In this document: one piece after another, positions 18,369-26,876 of the stretch
How positions within the stretch are numbered: the first letter of the stretch is position 1
Layout: each line of letters starts with the position of its first letter
Assembly: GCA_003712165.1 (NCBI GenBank)
Contig: RHLH01000001.1
Span: 1,523,575 to 1,587,574, forward strand
Source of the DNA: Phycisphaera sp.
Lineage (GTDB): Bacteria; Planctomycetota; Phycisphaerae; Phycisphaerales; UBA1924
Direction: 5' to 3'
DNA length: 64,000 nt
The notes under the pieces: generated by a model
Databases searched by the model: none
The model's input: only the letters and a program-made list of their open reading frames with translations
Told to the model about the DNA's origin: nothing
Made by a program: the position numbers and the translations under genes

Positions 18369-21300
18369 ATGCACAGCAGCTATCGCACCATCTCGGCACT
18401 TGTTCTCGCCGCGGGCTCGGCGGGGGGCGTTCTCGGGCAGGGCTCGGCGTTCTCATCGATCGAGCTCCCGATCGAACCCGTGCCGGGCGAAATCATCGCA
18501 AGTGGTCTGAGGGCATGGACTTGGACAGATCCGGGGATTGCCGGCTCGCCTCTGACCCATAGGCTTGTTCTGGAGCGAGATGTAGAAATCTCACTCGCCG
18601 GCTACGACCTGATGGCCGACACCGCGGTGCTCTGGATCTCACCAAGGCCCGATCTGGGCGACAACGCGGTGCAGGTCTTCGCGCATCTGACAGGGGTTGA
18701 TACGCCAAGTGCTGACGCATCGGTCTCGCTCGCAGCTGAAACGCTCAGCGTGCAGGGTGTGATCCTGCTGACAACCCCGATCGATCTTGCGGCGGATGCG
18801 ATCGAGCCGGGACCACTGGATTCGCCCGCCACTCTCGTTGCGGACGTGGCTCTCTCGAACTTCATGGGCACGGTCGTGAGCAACCCGCTCCAGCAGCCGA
18901 CGGCAATCGAGCAGCTCGCGCAGGACCGGGAGGGCACACCTCTTCGATCGCCCGGGCCAGGGTTTGATTTCTCAGGCTCGCTGCCAAGGGCGCAGGCCGG
19001 TAGCCCGATCATGACCGCGCGAGGCATCGTCTCGATGGGCGCGGGGCGGGTCATCAGGACGCTTAGCGGTCAGGAACAATCCGTCATTCTGGAGGACGGG
19101 GTCAACATCACATACCGCGAGCCGGGCACAGATCGGGTGCTCGAGCTCTCCTCGCAGCGAGCGGTTGTATTCTTCGCAGGCCAGGCCGACGCGTCTATCT
19201 CAAACGTGCGCGCCAGTGATATCGATGGGGTCTACCTTGAAGGCGACGTGGTTGCGACCGACGGCAGGTACAACCTCCGTGGGCCACGCGTGTTCTACGA
19301 CGTGCGCAACGATAAGGCGCTGGTCCTCGATGCGGTGTTCTCGACCTTTGATACGCGCGTCGGTTTCCCACTGTACGTCCGAGCGAGGTCGGTACGCCAA
19401 CTCTCGGAGACGGAGTTCGTCGCCGACCGCGCGAGCATCTCGAACACGGCATTCGCAAGACCAAACCTCACGATCGGCGCGCGAACGGTCACAATCCGGC
19501 AGGATACGACCATCGCAGATGATGGCAGCGAGCGGACGTCAACGATCGCCGACGCAGACCACATCACGCTCAACACGTTCGCGCTTCCCGTCGGGTACCT
19601 GCCGACGTTTGAGGGCGACCCTGAGGACATTCCCCTGCGTGATGTGCAGTTTGTCTTCGGTTCCAAATCGGGTGAGGAGATCAGGACCACCTGGGACCTG
19701 TACTCGCTGCTTGGGCTCCAGAAACCCGACGGGCTCAATGCGGAGCTTCAGGCTGACGCGCTCCTGGACCGTGGGCCCGGACTCGGGCTAAACGCGGACT
19801 GGCGGGGGAGTGACTACAAAGGCTCGCTCTTGACGTACTGGGTATTCAACGACACAGGCGAGGACTCGCTGACCACGGGTGCAGACTTCGACCGCGACGG
19901 CGAGAACCGTGGCATCGTCCGCGCTGAGCACATCGCCAAGGTTGGTCAGGACTGGGCAGTGTTCGCAGAAGTTGCGCATGTATCCGATGAGAACTTCGTC
20001 GATGCGTTCTTCGAGGACCTCGCAGAAACAGGCCGCGAGTTCACCAACCGGATCCACGCGCGCAAGCTCACCGAGAACAGTTCGCTCACACTAGAGGCCA
20101 AGGGCCAGTTCGACGATTTCACACCCAACGAGTACATCCTGCAGAGCGACGGGTACAACGTTCAGAAGCTGCCCGAAGTGACATACACGAGACTCGCTGA
20201 CGATCTGCTCGAATCCGTGGCGCCCGGTCACCTGCTCTACACGAGCGAGTACCGAGTCGGTAACATGAGCCTCGCGTTTACGGACAAGACTCCCGCGGAA
20301 TACGGCCTAACCAGCAACGCCAAGGCGCAGGCAGCGCTCGGGATCAACGCGAATACCAAGATATCAGATGCGCTCCGTGCGCAGGGCTTCAGCGAGGGCA
20401 ACGTTCTACGTGCGGACACGAGGCATGAGCTGGCGGGCGATCTCTCTGCGGGGCCGATCAAGGTGCTGCCCTGGGCGGTCGGGCGTGGCACAATCTATGA
20501 CGACGATTTCGAGACGTTCGCTGGAGACGATGACAACAGTGAGCGTATCTGGGGCGCAGTCGGCCTCACCCTGGCGACAACGATCCAGCGAGTCGAGAAC
20601 GAGCTGTACAGCAGGGCGCTTGATGTCAATCGGATCCGTCACATCGTCAGACCCAGCGTGACGGCGTTCTACTCGGACACAAACGTCGATCAGGACGAAC
20701 TGCCGGTCTATGACGAATCGGTCGAGTCGCTCGCCGACGGCACTGTCGTCAGATTTGGCCTCGATCAGACCTGGCAGACCAAACGGGGCGGGCCGGGCCG
20801 GTGGTACTCGGTCGACTGGATCACGCTCGACTCGGAGCTTGTCTTTGCCTCAGACGATGCAATCAGCGGCGACGGCATAGGGCGGTACTACGAGTCGCGC
20901 CCTGAAAATTCTCGTCTTTCAAACTTCGGCACCGTCACCGCAACGATGCAAGCGACCGATTCACTTGCGCTCGTGGGCTCGACGATCTACGACTTCGAGC
21001 AATCGGGCCAGAGCCAGACCGCAGCGGGGTTCATCCTTGAGCACTCGCCCACGTTCTCGAGCAACCTGTCGTACCGCTACCTCGATTTGCAGGACTCGAC
21101 GCTGCTCAACGCGGGCACGGATTACACACTCACAGAGAAGTACACGCTCGGTTTCGATGTCACCTATGACACCGACATCGGCGACTTACAGAGCATCCGA
21201 TCGGAAGTCCTCCGCGACTTCCAGAACGCGGTGTTCGGCGTGAACTTCACCTACAACAAGATCAGCGACGACACAAGCGTGGGCGTGATCTTTCAGCCGC

Positions 21301-21380
21301 TAGGCAGAGGAACCGCGGCTCAGTTTGGCTCGACCTCTCGCTCGGCGAGCGCGAGATCGTCTGGTGACTTCGGTGGGTAG
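18369..21380 (+). CDS. lptD: LptD-like outer membrane LPS assembly protein
   Basis: A 1003-residue protein with a signal peptide (ISALVLAAGSAGGVLGQ). The middle (about 265-420) has OstA/LptA-like strands, VYLEGDVVATDGRYNLRG and VFYDVRNDKALVLDAVF, the jellyroll that carries LPS. The remainder is rich in aromatic and alternating residues of a large beta-barrel. LptD with LptE inserts LPS into the outer leaflet. It is longer than the 780-870 usual in Proteobacteria, with a long N-terminal region. Assignment rests on domain order rather than strong motif identity. Confidence 0.8.
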   Translation: MHSSYRTISALVLAAGSAGGVLGQGSAFSSIELPIEPVPGEIIASGLRAWTWTDPGIAGSPLTHRLVLERDVEISLAGYDLMADTAVLWISPRPDLGDNAVQVFAHLTGVDTPSADASVSLAAETLSVQGVILLTTPIDLAADAIEPGPLDSPATLVADVALSNFMGTVVSNPLQQPTAIEQLAQDREGTPLRSPGPGFDFSGSLPRAQAGSPIMTARGIVSMGAGRVIRTLSGQEQSVILEDGVNITYREPGTDRVLELSSQRAVVFFAGQADASISNVRASDIDGVYLEGDVVATDGRYNLRGPRVFYDVRNDKALVLDAVFSTFDTRVGFPLYVRARSVRQLSETEFVADRASISNTAFARPNLTIGARTVTIRQDTTIADDGSERTSTIADADHITLNTFALPVGYLPTFEGDPEDIPLRDVQFVFGSKSGEEIRTTWDLYSLLGLQKPDGLNAELQADALLDRGPGLGLNADWRGSDYKGSLLTYWVFNDTGEDSLTTGADFDRDGENRGIVRAEHIAKVGQDWAVFAEVAHVSDENFVDAFFEDLAETGREFTNRIHARKLTENSSLTLEAKGQFDDFTPNEYILQSDGYNVQKLPEVTYTRLADDLLESVAPGHLLYTSEYRVGNMSLAFTDKTPAEYGLTSNAKAQAALGINANTKISDALRAQGFSEGNVLRADTRHELAGDLSAGPIKVLPWAVGRGTIYDDDFETFAGDDDNSERIWGAVGLTLATTIQRVENELYSRALDVNRIRHIVRPSVTAFYSDTNVDQDELPVYDESVESLADGTVVRFGLDQTWQTKRGGPGRWYSVDWITLDSELVFASDDAISGDGIGRYYESRPENSRLSNFGTVTATMQATDSLALVGSTIYDFEQSGQSQTAAGFILEHSPTFSSNLSYRYLDLQDSTLLNAGTDYTLTEKYTLGFDVTYDTDIGDLQSIRSEVLRDFQNAVFGVNFTYNKISDDTSVGVIFQPLGRGTAAQFGSTSRSASARSSGDFGG

Positions 21381-21424
21381 TGAACAGGATTCACATCCCT
21401 CCATCAAACAGCATTAAAAACACA

Positions 21425-21446
21425 AACCCCCGCTTGCGCGGGGGTT
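21425..21446 (-). terminator. Rho-independent terminator of hmgA
   Basis: AACCCCCGC and GCGGGGGTT form a perfect 9-bp stem around TTGC. Read on the minus strand, it is followed by TTTGTGTTTTT. It lies 28 bases after the hmgA stop and between two convergent genes, so it may also stop lptD transcripts. Confidence 0.9.
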
Positions 21447-21473
21447 AGGTATTGATCAACTCTTACAGTCTCG

Positions 21474-22769
21474 TTAATCCCAGGTGTTCACCGGCTTCTC
21501 CGCACTCGCCTGCCCGTTTTGAAGCGGGGCGTGGTGGTCGGCGCGCCATGACTCTGGGTACTTCTCGTCGTCCATCTGGATCGCGGCCTTGGTCGGGTAC
21601 ATCGGGCGGAACGTGTCGCACATGACGGCGAGCTCGTCCGTGTACGTCTTGCCCAGGCTCGCCTCGACGGTGCCCGGGTGCGGGCCGTGGGGGATGCCCT
21701 GCGGGTGGACGCTGATCGAGCCCGATGTGATGCCGCGGCGGGCCTTGTAGTTGCCCTCGACGTAGTAGAGGATCTCGTCGGAGTCGATGTTGGAGTGGTT
21801 GTAGGGGACCGGGATCGCCTCCGGGTGGAAATCGAGCATCCGCGGGCAGAACGAGCAGATCACGAAGTTGTGACCCTCGAACGTCTGGTGGATGGGCGGG
21901 GGCATGTGCAGCTTGCCCACGATGGGCGCGAAGTCGTCGATGTTGAAGGTGTATGGGTAGTAGCAGCCATCCCAGCCCACGACATCGAGCGGGTGGTACG
22001 AGTACATGTAGCTGTGCACGGTGTCGCGTGCCTTGATGCGCACCTCGAAGTCGCCCGACTCGTGGTAGAAGAGCGGGTGATCCTCATCTTCGAAGGGGAT
22101 GACCAGATCGCGCTCGCAGTAGGGCGAGTGCTCTAGGAACTGGCTCGTCTTCTTGGAAAGATACGTCGGGGGCGGCAGGATGTGGCTCGAGTTAACCGTT
22201 TCGAAGGTGATGAACTTCCCGAAGGGCATGTCGGCCTTGGCGTACCCGCCGAATTCTTCGTTGTCGGAGCCGTCATTGGGGCGTTCGTCGAAAACCATCT
22301 GGTAGATGGTGCCCTTGGGGATGACGATGTAGTCCTTCTTACCGAACTTGAGCGTACCGAACATGGTGTAGAGGGTGCCCGATCCGAAGTGGACAAAGAG
22401 GCACTCGTCGCCCTGGCCGTTCTTGAAGTGGTACTTCATGGGCTCGGCTGGATTGCACACGCCCATCTCGACATCTGGGTTGCCGAAGAGGACGATGCGC
22501 CCCGTGACGGGGTCGCCGTCGGGTTTGACATCCTGTGTCTGCGTGTGGCGCATGCGCATGACGTCCATCTCTACGTATTCGGGCTTGGTTTTGTAGACGG
22601 CTTTCCAGCCCGACACCTGAGTCGGCGGGTGGATGTGGTAGAGGGTGCTGGTCGGTCCAACGAAGCCCTCGGTGCCGAAGAGCTCTTCGGAGTAGAGGGC
22701 GCCGTCGGGCCGACGGAACTGGACGTGACGTTTCTTGGGCAGCTTGCCGAGTTTGGTGTAATACGGCAT
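21474..22769 (-). CDS. hmgA: Homogentisate 1,2-dioxygenase
   Basis: A 431-residue non-haem iron cupin enzyme that opens the ring of homogentisate to maleylacetoacetate in tyrosine and phenylalanine breakdown. Family signatures are LYHIHPPTQVSGW near residue 43, DVVGWDGCYYPYTFNI, PPPIHQTFEGHNFVICSF and HPQGIPHGPHPG, which carry the iron-binding His and Glu residues. Length is typical. A TACAAT -10-like box lies about 66-71 bases before the start. The preceding enzyme HPPD is encoded 10 kb away at 32143; maleylacetoacetate isomerase and fumarylacetoacetase were not found in this window. Confidence 0.93.
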   Translation of the reverse strand: MPYYTKLGKLPKKRHVQFRRPDGALYSEELFGTEGFVGPTSTLYHIHPPTQVSGWKAVYKTKPEYVEMDVMRMRHTQTQDVKPDGDPVTGRIVLFGNPDVEMGVCNPAEPMKYHFKNGQGDECLFVHFGSGTLYTMFGTLKFGKKDYIVIPKGTIYQMVFDERPNDGSDNEEFGGYAKADMPFGKFITFETVNSSHILPPPTYLSKKTSQFLEHSPYCERDLVIPFEDEDHPLFYHESGDFEVRIKARDTVHSYMYSYHPLDVVGWDGCYYPYTFNIDDFAPIVGKLHMPPPIHQTFEGHNFVICSFCPRMLDFHPEAIPVPYNHSNIDSDEILYYVEGNYKARRGITSGSISVHPQGIPHGPHPGTVEASLGKTYTDELAVMCDTFRPMYPTKAAIQMDDEKYPESWRADHHAPLQNGQASAEKPVNTWD

Positions 22770-22942
22770 GGAACAGAGGCCTCGTTCTTCCCCGCCGGTC
22801 GGAGTGCCGGGGGGAGGGGGTTCATGCGTGCATTATTGTATCAGGCAAAGCAAAGCGGATCAGCACGTCCGGCAGCGAAGGTGTCCACGGAGTGAAGTTG
22901 GACAACCAGGGTTGAAAATGCGCCGGTACGGGCGAGATCTCT

Positions 22943-22970
22943 TTGAGAGCGGACACCTATTCGGTAGGCT
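22943..22970 (+). promoter_or_regulatory. Candidate promoter of the cupredoxin gene
   Basis: TTGAGA, a 16-base spacer and TAGGCT end 30 bases before the ATG at 23001. GGGAGGGG then serves as ribosome site. Confidence 0.4.
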
Positions 22971-23000
22971 AAACCCAGGGAACTGCTTCAGGGAGGGGCC

Positions 23001-23675
23001 ATGATGACTCGCAAACTAATCGCGTTTGCTTCGCTCGGGATCGCTTGCTCTGTTTCAGCTCAGACGACTGAAATCAACCCGGATCGTTACCGAGTCGAGA
23101 GCGGCGTAGCGTTCGAGTTGCTGTCATTTGGCGTGAGCCACTTTCTCTTTGAGTGGACCGACAGCAGCGGCACATTCACCGGACTGGATGACCCGACCCT
23201 AGAGATCGTCGCAGGCGAGACGTACACCTTTCAGCGATTCGATGGTTCGCACCCGTTTGCGATCTGCGACGACACGCTGCCGGTGTCTGGTACAGATGGC
23301 GCTTACGACAGGACCACGTTTGACAGCGCCGTGATCAACGCTGCGACACTGACACCGATCGCGGATTTCACAGCCGATCCGGGACCGACGACAGACATGA
23401 TCACGTGGACTCCTGGGATTGATGACGTGGGTGTTTACTACTACACCTGCACGATCATCGGGCACCCGGGCATGACCGGGCGGATCGAGGTCATCGAGCC
23501 AGTTGATGACTGCCTTGCCGACGTCAATGGTGACGGCGCGGTCACACCAACCGACTTCACAGCGTGGATCAACGCATTCAACAACAACCTGCCCGAGTGC
23601 GATCAGAACGGTGATAATGCCTGCACACCAACCGATTTCACAGCGTGGATCAACAACTTCAACGCCGGCTGCTGA
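23001..23675 (+). CDS. Secreted cupredoxin-like protein with C-terminal dockerin-like repeats
   Basis: A 224-residue exported protein (signal peptide about 1-20, IAFASLGIACSVSAQ). Residues 60-168 form a plastocyanin-like domain: the copper ligands are His in DGSHPF, and Cys, His and Met in YYTCTIIGHPGMTG. The C-terminus has two near-identical repeats, DVNGDGAVTPTDFTAWINAF and DQNGDNACTPTDFTAWINNF, each bounded by Cys and shaped like calcium-binding dockerin loops; the two DNA copies share almost 30 identical bases. This tail is the GC-type dockerin-like anchor of Phycisphaerae. A role in electron transfer outside the cell is inferred. GGGAGGGG precedes the start. Confidence 0.85.
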   Translation: MMTRKLIAFASLGIACSVSAQTTEINPDRYRVESGVAFELLSFGVSHFLFEWTDSSGTFTGLDDPTLEIVAGETYTFQRFDGSHPFAICDDTLPVSGTDGAYDRTTFDSAVINAATLTPIADFTADPGPTTDMITWTPGIDDVGVYYYTCTIIGHPGMTGRIEVIEPVDDCLADVNGDGAVTPTDFTAWINAFNNNLPECDQNGDNACTPTDFTAWINNFNAGC

Positions 23676-23726
23676 TCGCTCGTGCTCGGTTCGGATTCGT
23701 TTCACTCCGCTCGGAGGTGTGCCTGT

Positions 23727-24287
23727 TCACGTCAGCGGCCAGAAGAAACCGCGCTTTTTGCGTGTGCTCATCTCTGGCTTGACGGGTTTGGGCTGCATGT
23801 CGTCCGGGATATGCCAGACCGAGCCGCACTCGGGGCACACTCTGCAATTGTCCTGCTCTAGGGGCACGCCCGAAACGTCGTAGATGCACGACGGGCAATA
23901 CCGATGTCTTTTGAGCGTGTCGACGAACCGGTCCGCGAAGAGCTGCCTCCATAGCAGCTTGGCGACCATGACAAAGAGTACTACGAGCGAGATGAATATG
24001 ATCAGGTACACGTAGGGCGGCAGCCCGGGCTTCATTTGTGCGATGCGCACCGGGATGAGAAACGCCGGGAACACGCCTAAGAACGCGATGAGTGCAGTCC
24101 AGTGGTGCTGGGTGGACTCGAAACGCTCGGTGTACTTGCTTGCGCACTCTTTGGGTAGCCTGAGATGTTGCGGAGATACGCCGGCCTTCCTGATCTGGCC
24201 GATCGTCGCGATGGGCACACGCTGGCCTCGGGCGTCGTTGTGGTAGGCATTTAACATTTCTGCATGTTTATCCGGGTTGGTAGACAT
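23727..24287 (-). CDS. Membrane protein with C-terminal zinc ribbon (member 3 of 3)
   Basis: A 186-residue protein. The N-terminal 60 residues (RGQRVPIATIGQIRKAG, RFESTQHHWTA) align with member 2 at 14605. Two hydrophobic segments follow (LIAFLGVFPAFLIPV and VYLIIFISLVVLFVMVA), then a basic stretch and the zinc ribbon YCPSCIYDVSG...VCPECGSVWHIP. The start at 24287 gives an N-terminus like that of member 2; the frame is open to 24413 but without a ribosome site. It diverges from the PEP-CTERM-like gene at 24371. Function unknown. Confidence 0.75.
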   Translation of the reverse strand: MSTNPDKHAEMLNAYHNDARGQRVPIATIGQIRKAGVSPQHLRLPKECASKYTERFESTQHHWTALIAFLGVFPAFLIPVRIAQMKPGLPPYVYLIIFISLVVLFVMVAKLLWRQLFADRFVDTLKRHRYCPSCIYDVSGVPLEQDNCRVCPECGSVWHIPDDMQPKPVKPEMSTRKKRGFFWPLT

Positions 24288-24370
24288 ATTGGTTCGAGTA
24301 TCGTGTAAATTATGCACAACCGGACCGATAGGGCTGGAGTGCGTTTCATAGCTGGCCTGGGAGAGAGCCG

Positions 24371-24934
24371 ATGAAATCGATGATGATGTGTTCGCTGGCA
24401 CTGCTTCCGGCAAGCGTTGCCGCCCAGACCTTTCTCGATATAGAAGTGTGCTACGTGGGATTCGATCGAATTGAAGCCTACGCCAAGCTCGTCAATCCGG
24501 AAGGCGAAGTGTTGGCTGCGGTTGCCGATCTCGGGTTCCGGCTTGAAGGCTGGGATTTACGCAACTTCGAGTACAACCCGGCATTCGATAGTGATTTCTT
24601 CGGCGATGCTACTGTGACCGCGAGTTCGACGTCCATCGACTTTCTTGGGGGCAACACGCTGCCGCCTCTGAACAATACTGACGGACCGGATTCGAGCAAT
24701 CCGCTCTTTTTGTTCAGCGTCGAGGGCAATCTCACTGGTTTTGAATTGGTGGGACAGGTCACCGGCGCGTACGCACCCGCCGGAGGTTCGCCGTTTCCGA
24801 CCATCCTGACTTACCAGGACGCCAACGGTAACCAGGGAGATACGCCTTACGATATCGATTTCTGCTTCCCGTCACCGGGCTCGGCATCGCTTCTCGCGTT
24901 TGCGGGTATCGCGGCGGTGCGTCGCAGGCGCTGA
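24371..24934 (+). CDS. Secreted protein with PEP-CTERM-like tail
   Basis: A 187-residue exported protein. The N-terminus MKSMMMCSLALLPASVAAQ is a signal peptide and the C-terminus FPSPGSASLLAFAGIAAVRRRR is a variant PEP-CTERM tail, similar in shape to the one at 675-1259. The middle (DLGFRLEGWDLRNFEYNPAF, GFELVGQVTGAY) looks beta-rich; I recognise no catalytic motif. GGGAGAG 7 bases before the ATG supports the start. It ends 2 bases from the convergent gmhA gene. Confidence 0.78.
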   Translation: MKSMMMCSLALLPASVAAQTFLDIEVCYVGFDRIEAYAKLVNPEGEVLAAVADLGFRLEGWDLRNFEYNPAFDSDFFGDATVTASSTSIDFLGGNTLPPLNNTDGPDSSNPLFLFSVEGNLTGFELVGQVTGAYAPAGGSPFPTILTYQDANGNQGDTPYDIDFCFPSPGSASLLAFAGIAAVRRRR

Positions 24935-24936
24935 CC

Positions 24937-25500
24937 TTACTTACCAACCTCGCGCTCGATGCCCTCGATCAGCGTGTGCAGGACCAGCATGTGGATCTCC
25001 TGGATCCGGTCGGCGGTCTTGCCAGGCGCGATCCAGCGGTGATCGCCCTTGTCGCGCAGCTTGCCCCCGTCTTTGCCCAGGAGCAGCACGGTGGTCATGC
25101 CCTTGGTCTTCGCGGCTTCGACGGCCTTGACGATGTTCACCGAGTTCCCGCTCGTCGAGAGCGCGATGAGCGCGTCGCCCTGGTTGCCTAGGCCTGTGAC
25201 CCAGCGTGCGAAGACTTCGTCGTAGCCGTAGTCGTTTGCGACGCAGGTGATGTGCCCCGGGTCGGAGCAGGCGATGGCCGGCATCGGTGCTCGGTCGTCG
25301 CGGAAGCGTCCGGTGAGCTCTTCGCAGAAGTGCATGGCGTCGCAGCACGACCCGCCGTTACCGACGGCGAGTATCTTCCCGCCCGAGGAGATCACGCCTG
25401 CTAGAGCGTGCGCGACGGTCTCGAGCCTCTCAAGGTTGGAGCGGTCGGCGATGAAATCTGCGAGCGCCTCGTGGGCCTCGGTGATGGACTGTGCCAGCAT
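24937..25500 (-). CDS. gmhA: D-sedoheptulose 7-phosphate isomerase
   Basis: A 187-residue SIS-domain protein matching GmhA, which converts sedoheptulose 7-phosphate to heptose 7-phosphate, the first step of ADP-heptose synthesis for LPS inner core. Signatures are VGNGGSCCDAMHFCEEL, the long GRFRDDRAPMPAIACSD segment that separates GmhA from other SIS proteins, and STSGNSVNIVKAV. Length is typical. It fits with the family 9 glycosyltransferase at 50777, which could use ADP-heptose. The other genes of the route (hldE, gmhB) are not in the window. Confidence 0.9.
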   Translation of the reverse strand: MLAQSITEAHEALADFIADRSNLERLETVAHALAGVISSGGKILAVGNGGSCCDAMHFCEELTGRFRDDRAPMPAIACSDPGHITCVANDYGYDEVFARWVTGLGNQGDALIALSTSGNSVNIVKAVEAAKTKGMTTVLLLGKDGGKLRDKGDHRWIAPGKTADRIQEIHMLVLHTLIEGIEREVGK

Positions 25501-25555
25501 GTCAGAAGCCTACGCGCTCACGCACCAGCGGGGCCAACAGAGTCATCTACTCTGG

Positions 25556-26632
25556 TCAGACTGCTTCCTGCAGCTGAGGCGTCTGGCCTGCCCGCTCGTA
25601 GGCCCGCTCGATGGCGCCCGCGAACATCGGGTCAGAGAGGTAGTTTTCGCCCCGATCGCAGACGAGTACGAGAGCGGTCTTGGGTGTGGTCTGCTTCTGG
25701 CACCAGTTGAGCGCCGAGCGGAGGGTGTAGCCGGTGCAGGGGCCGCCCAGGATTCCAGTGGCAGCGACGAGATCACCACACGTCTCGACCGCGTCCTCGC
25801 GTGTGATGACGTCGGCGTCGTCGACCATCGAGAGATCGAGATTCTTGGGAACGAAACGCTCACCCAGCCCGTCAGGCGCTTTCATCTGGTCGGCGGTCGG
25901 GTCGATGCCCTTGACGATGTTGTACAGCACGGACCCCTCGGGATCGACCATTGTGATGCCGAGGTCTGGGATACGGTCTTCGCGCTTGAGCGCGAGCCCG
26001 AGGCCGCAGAGCGCACCGCCCGTGCCCGCGCCGGCGAAGAGCCTGTGGATAGAGCCTCCGAGTTCGCCCAGCTGGTTCCAGATTTCGACACCCGTGTGGT
26101 TCTTGTGCGCGTTGACGTTGGCCGGCGCGGAGAACTGATCGAGCGTCATGTACGTCTCGGGCTCGGCCTTCGCCAGCTCGATCGCGGCGTCCCTGCGGAC
26201 GTTGGTGAAGGGCCTCTCGGGGTCTGGCTTGAAGAAACGCATCTCGACGCCCATCGCACTGTGCAGCGCTCGCTTCTCTTGGCTCATCGATGCGGGGACG
26301 TATGCGATGATCTTGTAGCCCTTGGTCCTGCAGATGGAGCCAAGAGCGATCGTTGCGTTGCCGCTGGAGGCTTCGACAATCGTCTTGCCCGCGGTGAGCC
26401 TGCCCTCGCGCTCGGCGTCGGCGATCAGGTGAGGCGCGACTCGGTCCTTGACGGAGCCCGTCGGGTTCATGTTCTCCAGCTTGGCAAGGATCCGGCAGCA
26501 GCCGGTTTCCAATCCAGTCAACTCAACCAGCGGCGTCCACCGGGAGCGGGAAAGCTCGGGCTGTGCGAATGACCGGGCGCTCGCCCGGACCGTCGGGCGT
26601 GGCTGCGCGGCGAGATGACCTACGTCCTCCAT
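25556..26632 (-). CDS. cysK: Cysteine synthase family PLP enzyme
   Basis: A 358-residue fold-type II PLP enzyme. The PLP lysine is in NPTGSVKDR (Lys62), the substrate loop is EASSGNATIA and the phosphate-binding glycines are in GAGTGGALCG. This fits cysteine synthase (O-acetylserine plus sulfide) or cystathionine beta-synthase. It is somewhat longer than CysK (310-325), with a long N-terminus. AAGGAGG lies 8 bases before the ATG, a strong site. Sequence alone does not tell the two activities apart, so the symbol is tentative. Confidence 0.82.
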   Translation of the reverse strand: MEDVGHLAAQPRPTVRASARSFAQPELSRSRWTPLVELTGLETGCCRILAKLENMNPTGSVKDRVAPHLIADAEREGRLTAGKTIVEASSGNATIALGSICRTKGYKIIAYVPASMSQEKRALHSAMGVEMRFFKPDPERPFTNVRRDAAIELAKAEPETYMTLDQFSAPANVNAHKNHTGVEIWNQLGELGGSIHRLFAGAGTGGALCGLGLALKREDRIPDLGITMVDPEGSVLYNIVKGIDPTADQMKAPDGLGERFVPKNLDLSMVDDADVITREDAVETCGDLVAATGILGGPCTGYTLRSALNWCQKQTTPKTALVLVCDRGENYLSDPMFAGAIERAYERAGQTPQLQEAV

Positions 26633-26876
26633 GACGCATCCTCCTTGGGGGCAATGGTTTGAGTCGGAGTGTAGCAGGAGGCCCAGCCTTTCAAGCCCGC
26701 GCGGGACGGAATCATGGAGAATGGCGTTTTTTCAAGCCCGGTGCGTGCTCGGCCTGTCGGTTCTTGCGCACCCGGTGGAATGTATCTTTGCAGCCTGCGA
26801 TATCCCACTCGGTAGCAGCCTCGGGGAGCGTCGATCGGTTTGCCCGGAAGGTTTGAACCAAACTCGGAGAACACCC

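Noticed and set aside
25247..26572. Long open frame of 441 codons opposite gmhA and the cysteine synthase-like gene
   Set aside because: Antisense shadow of two recognised genes, no family resemblance.
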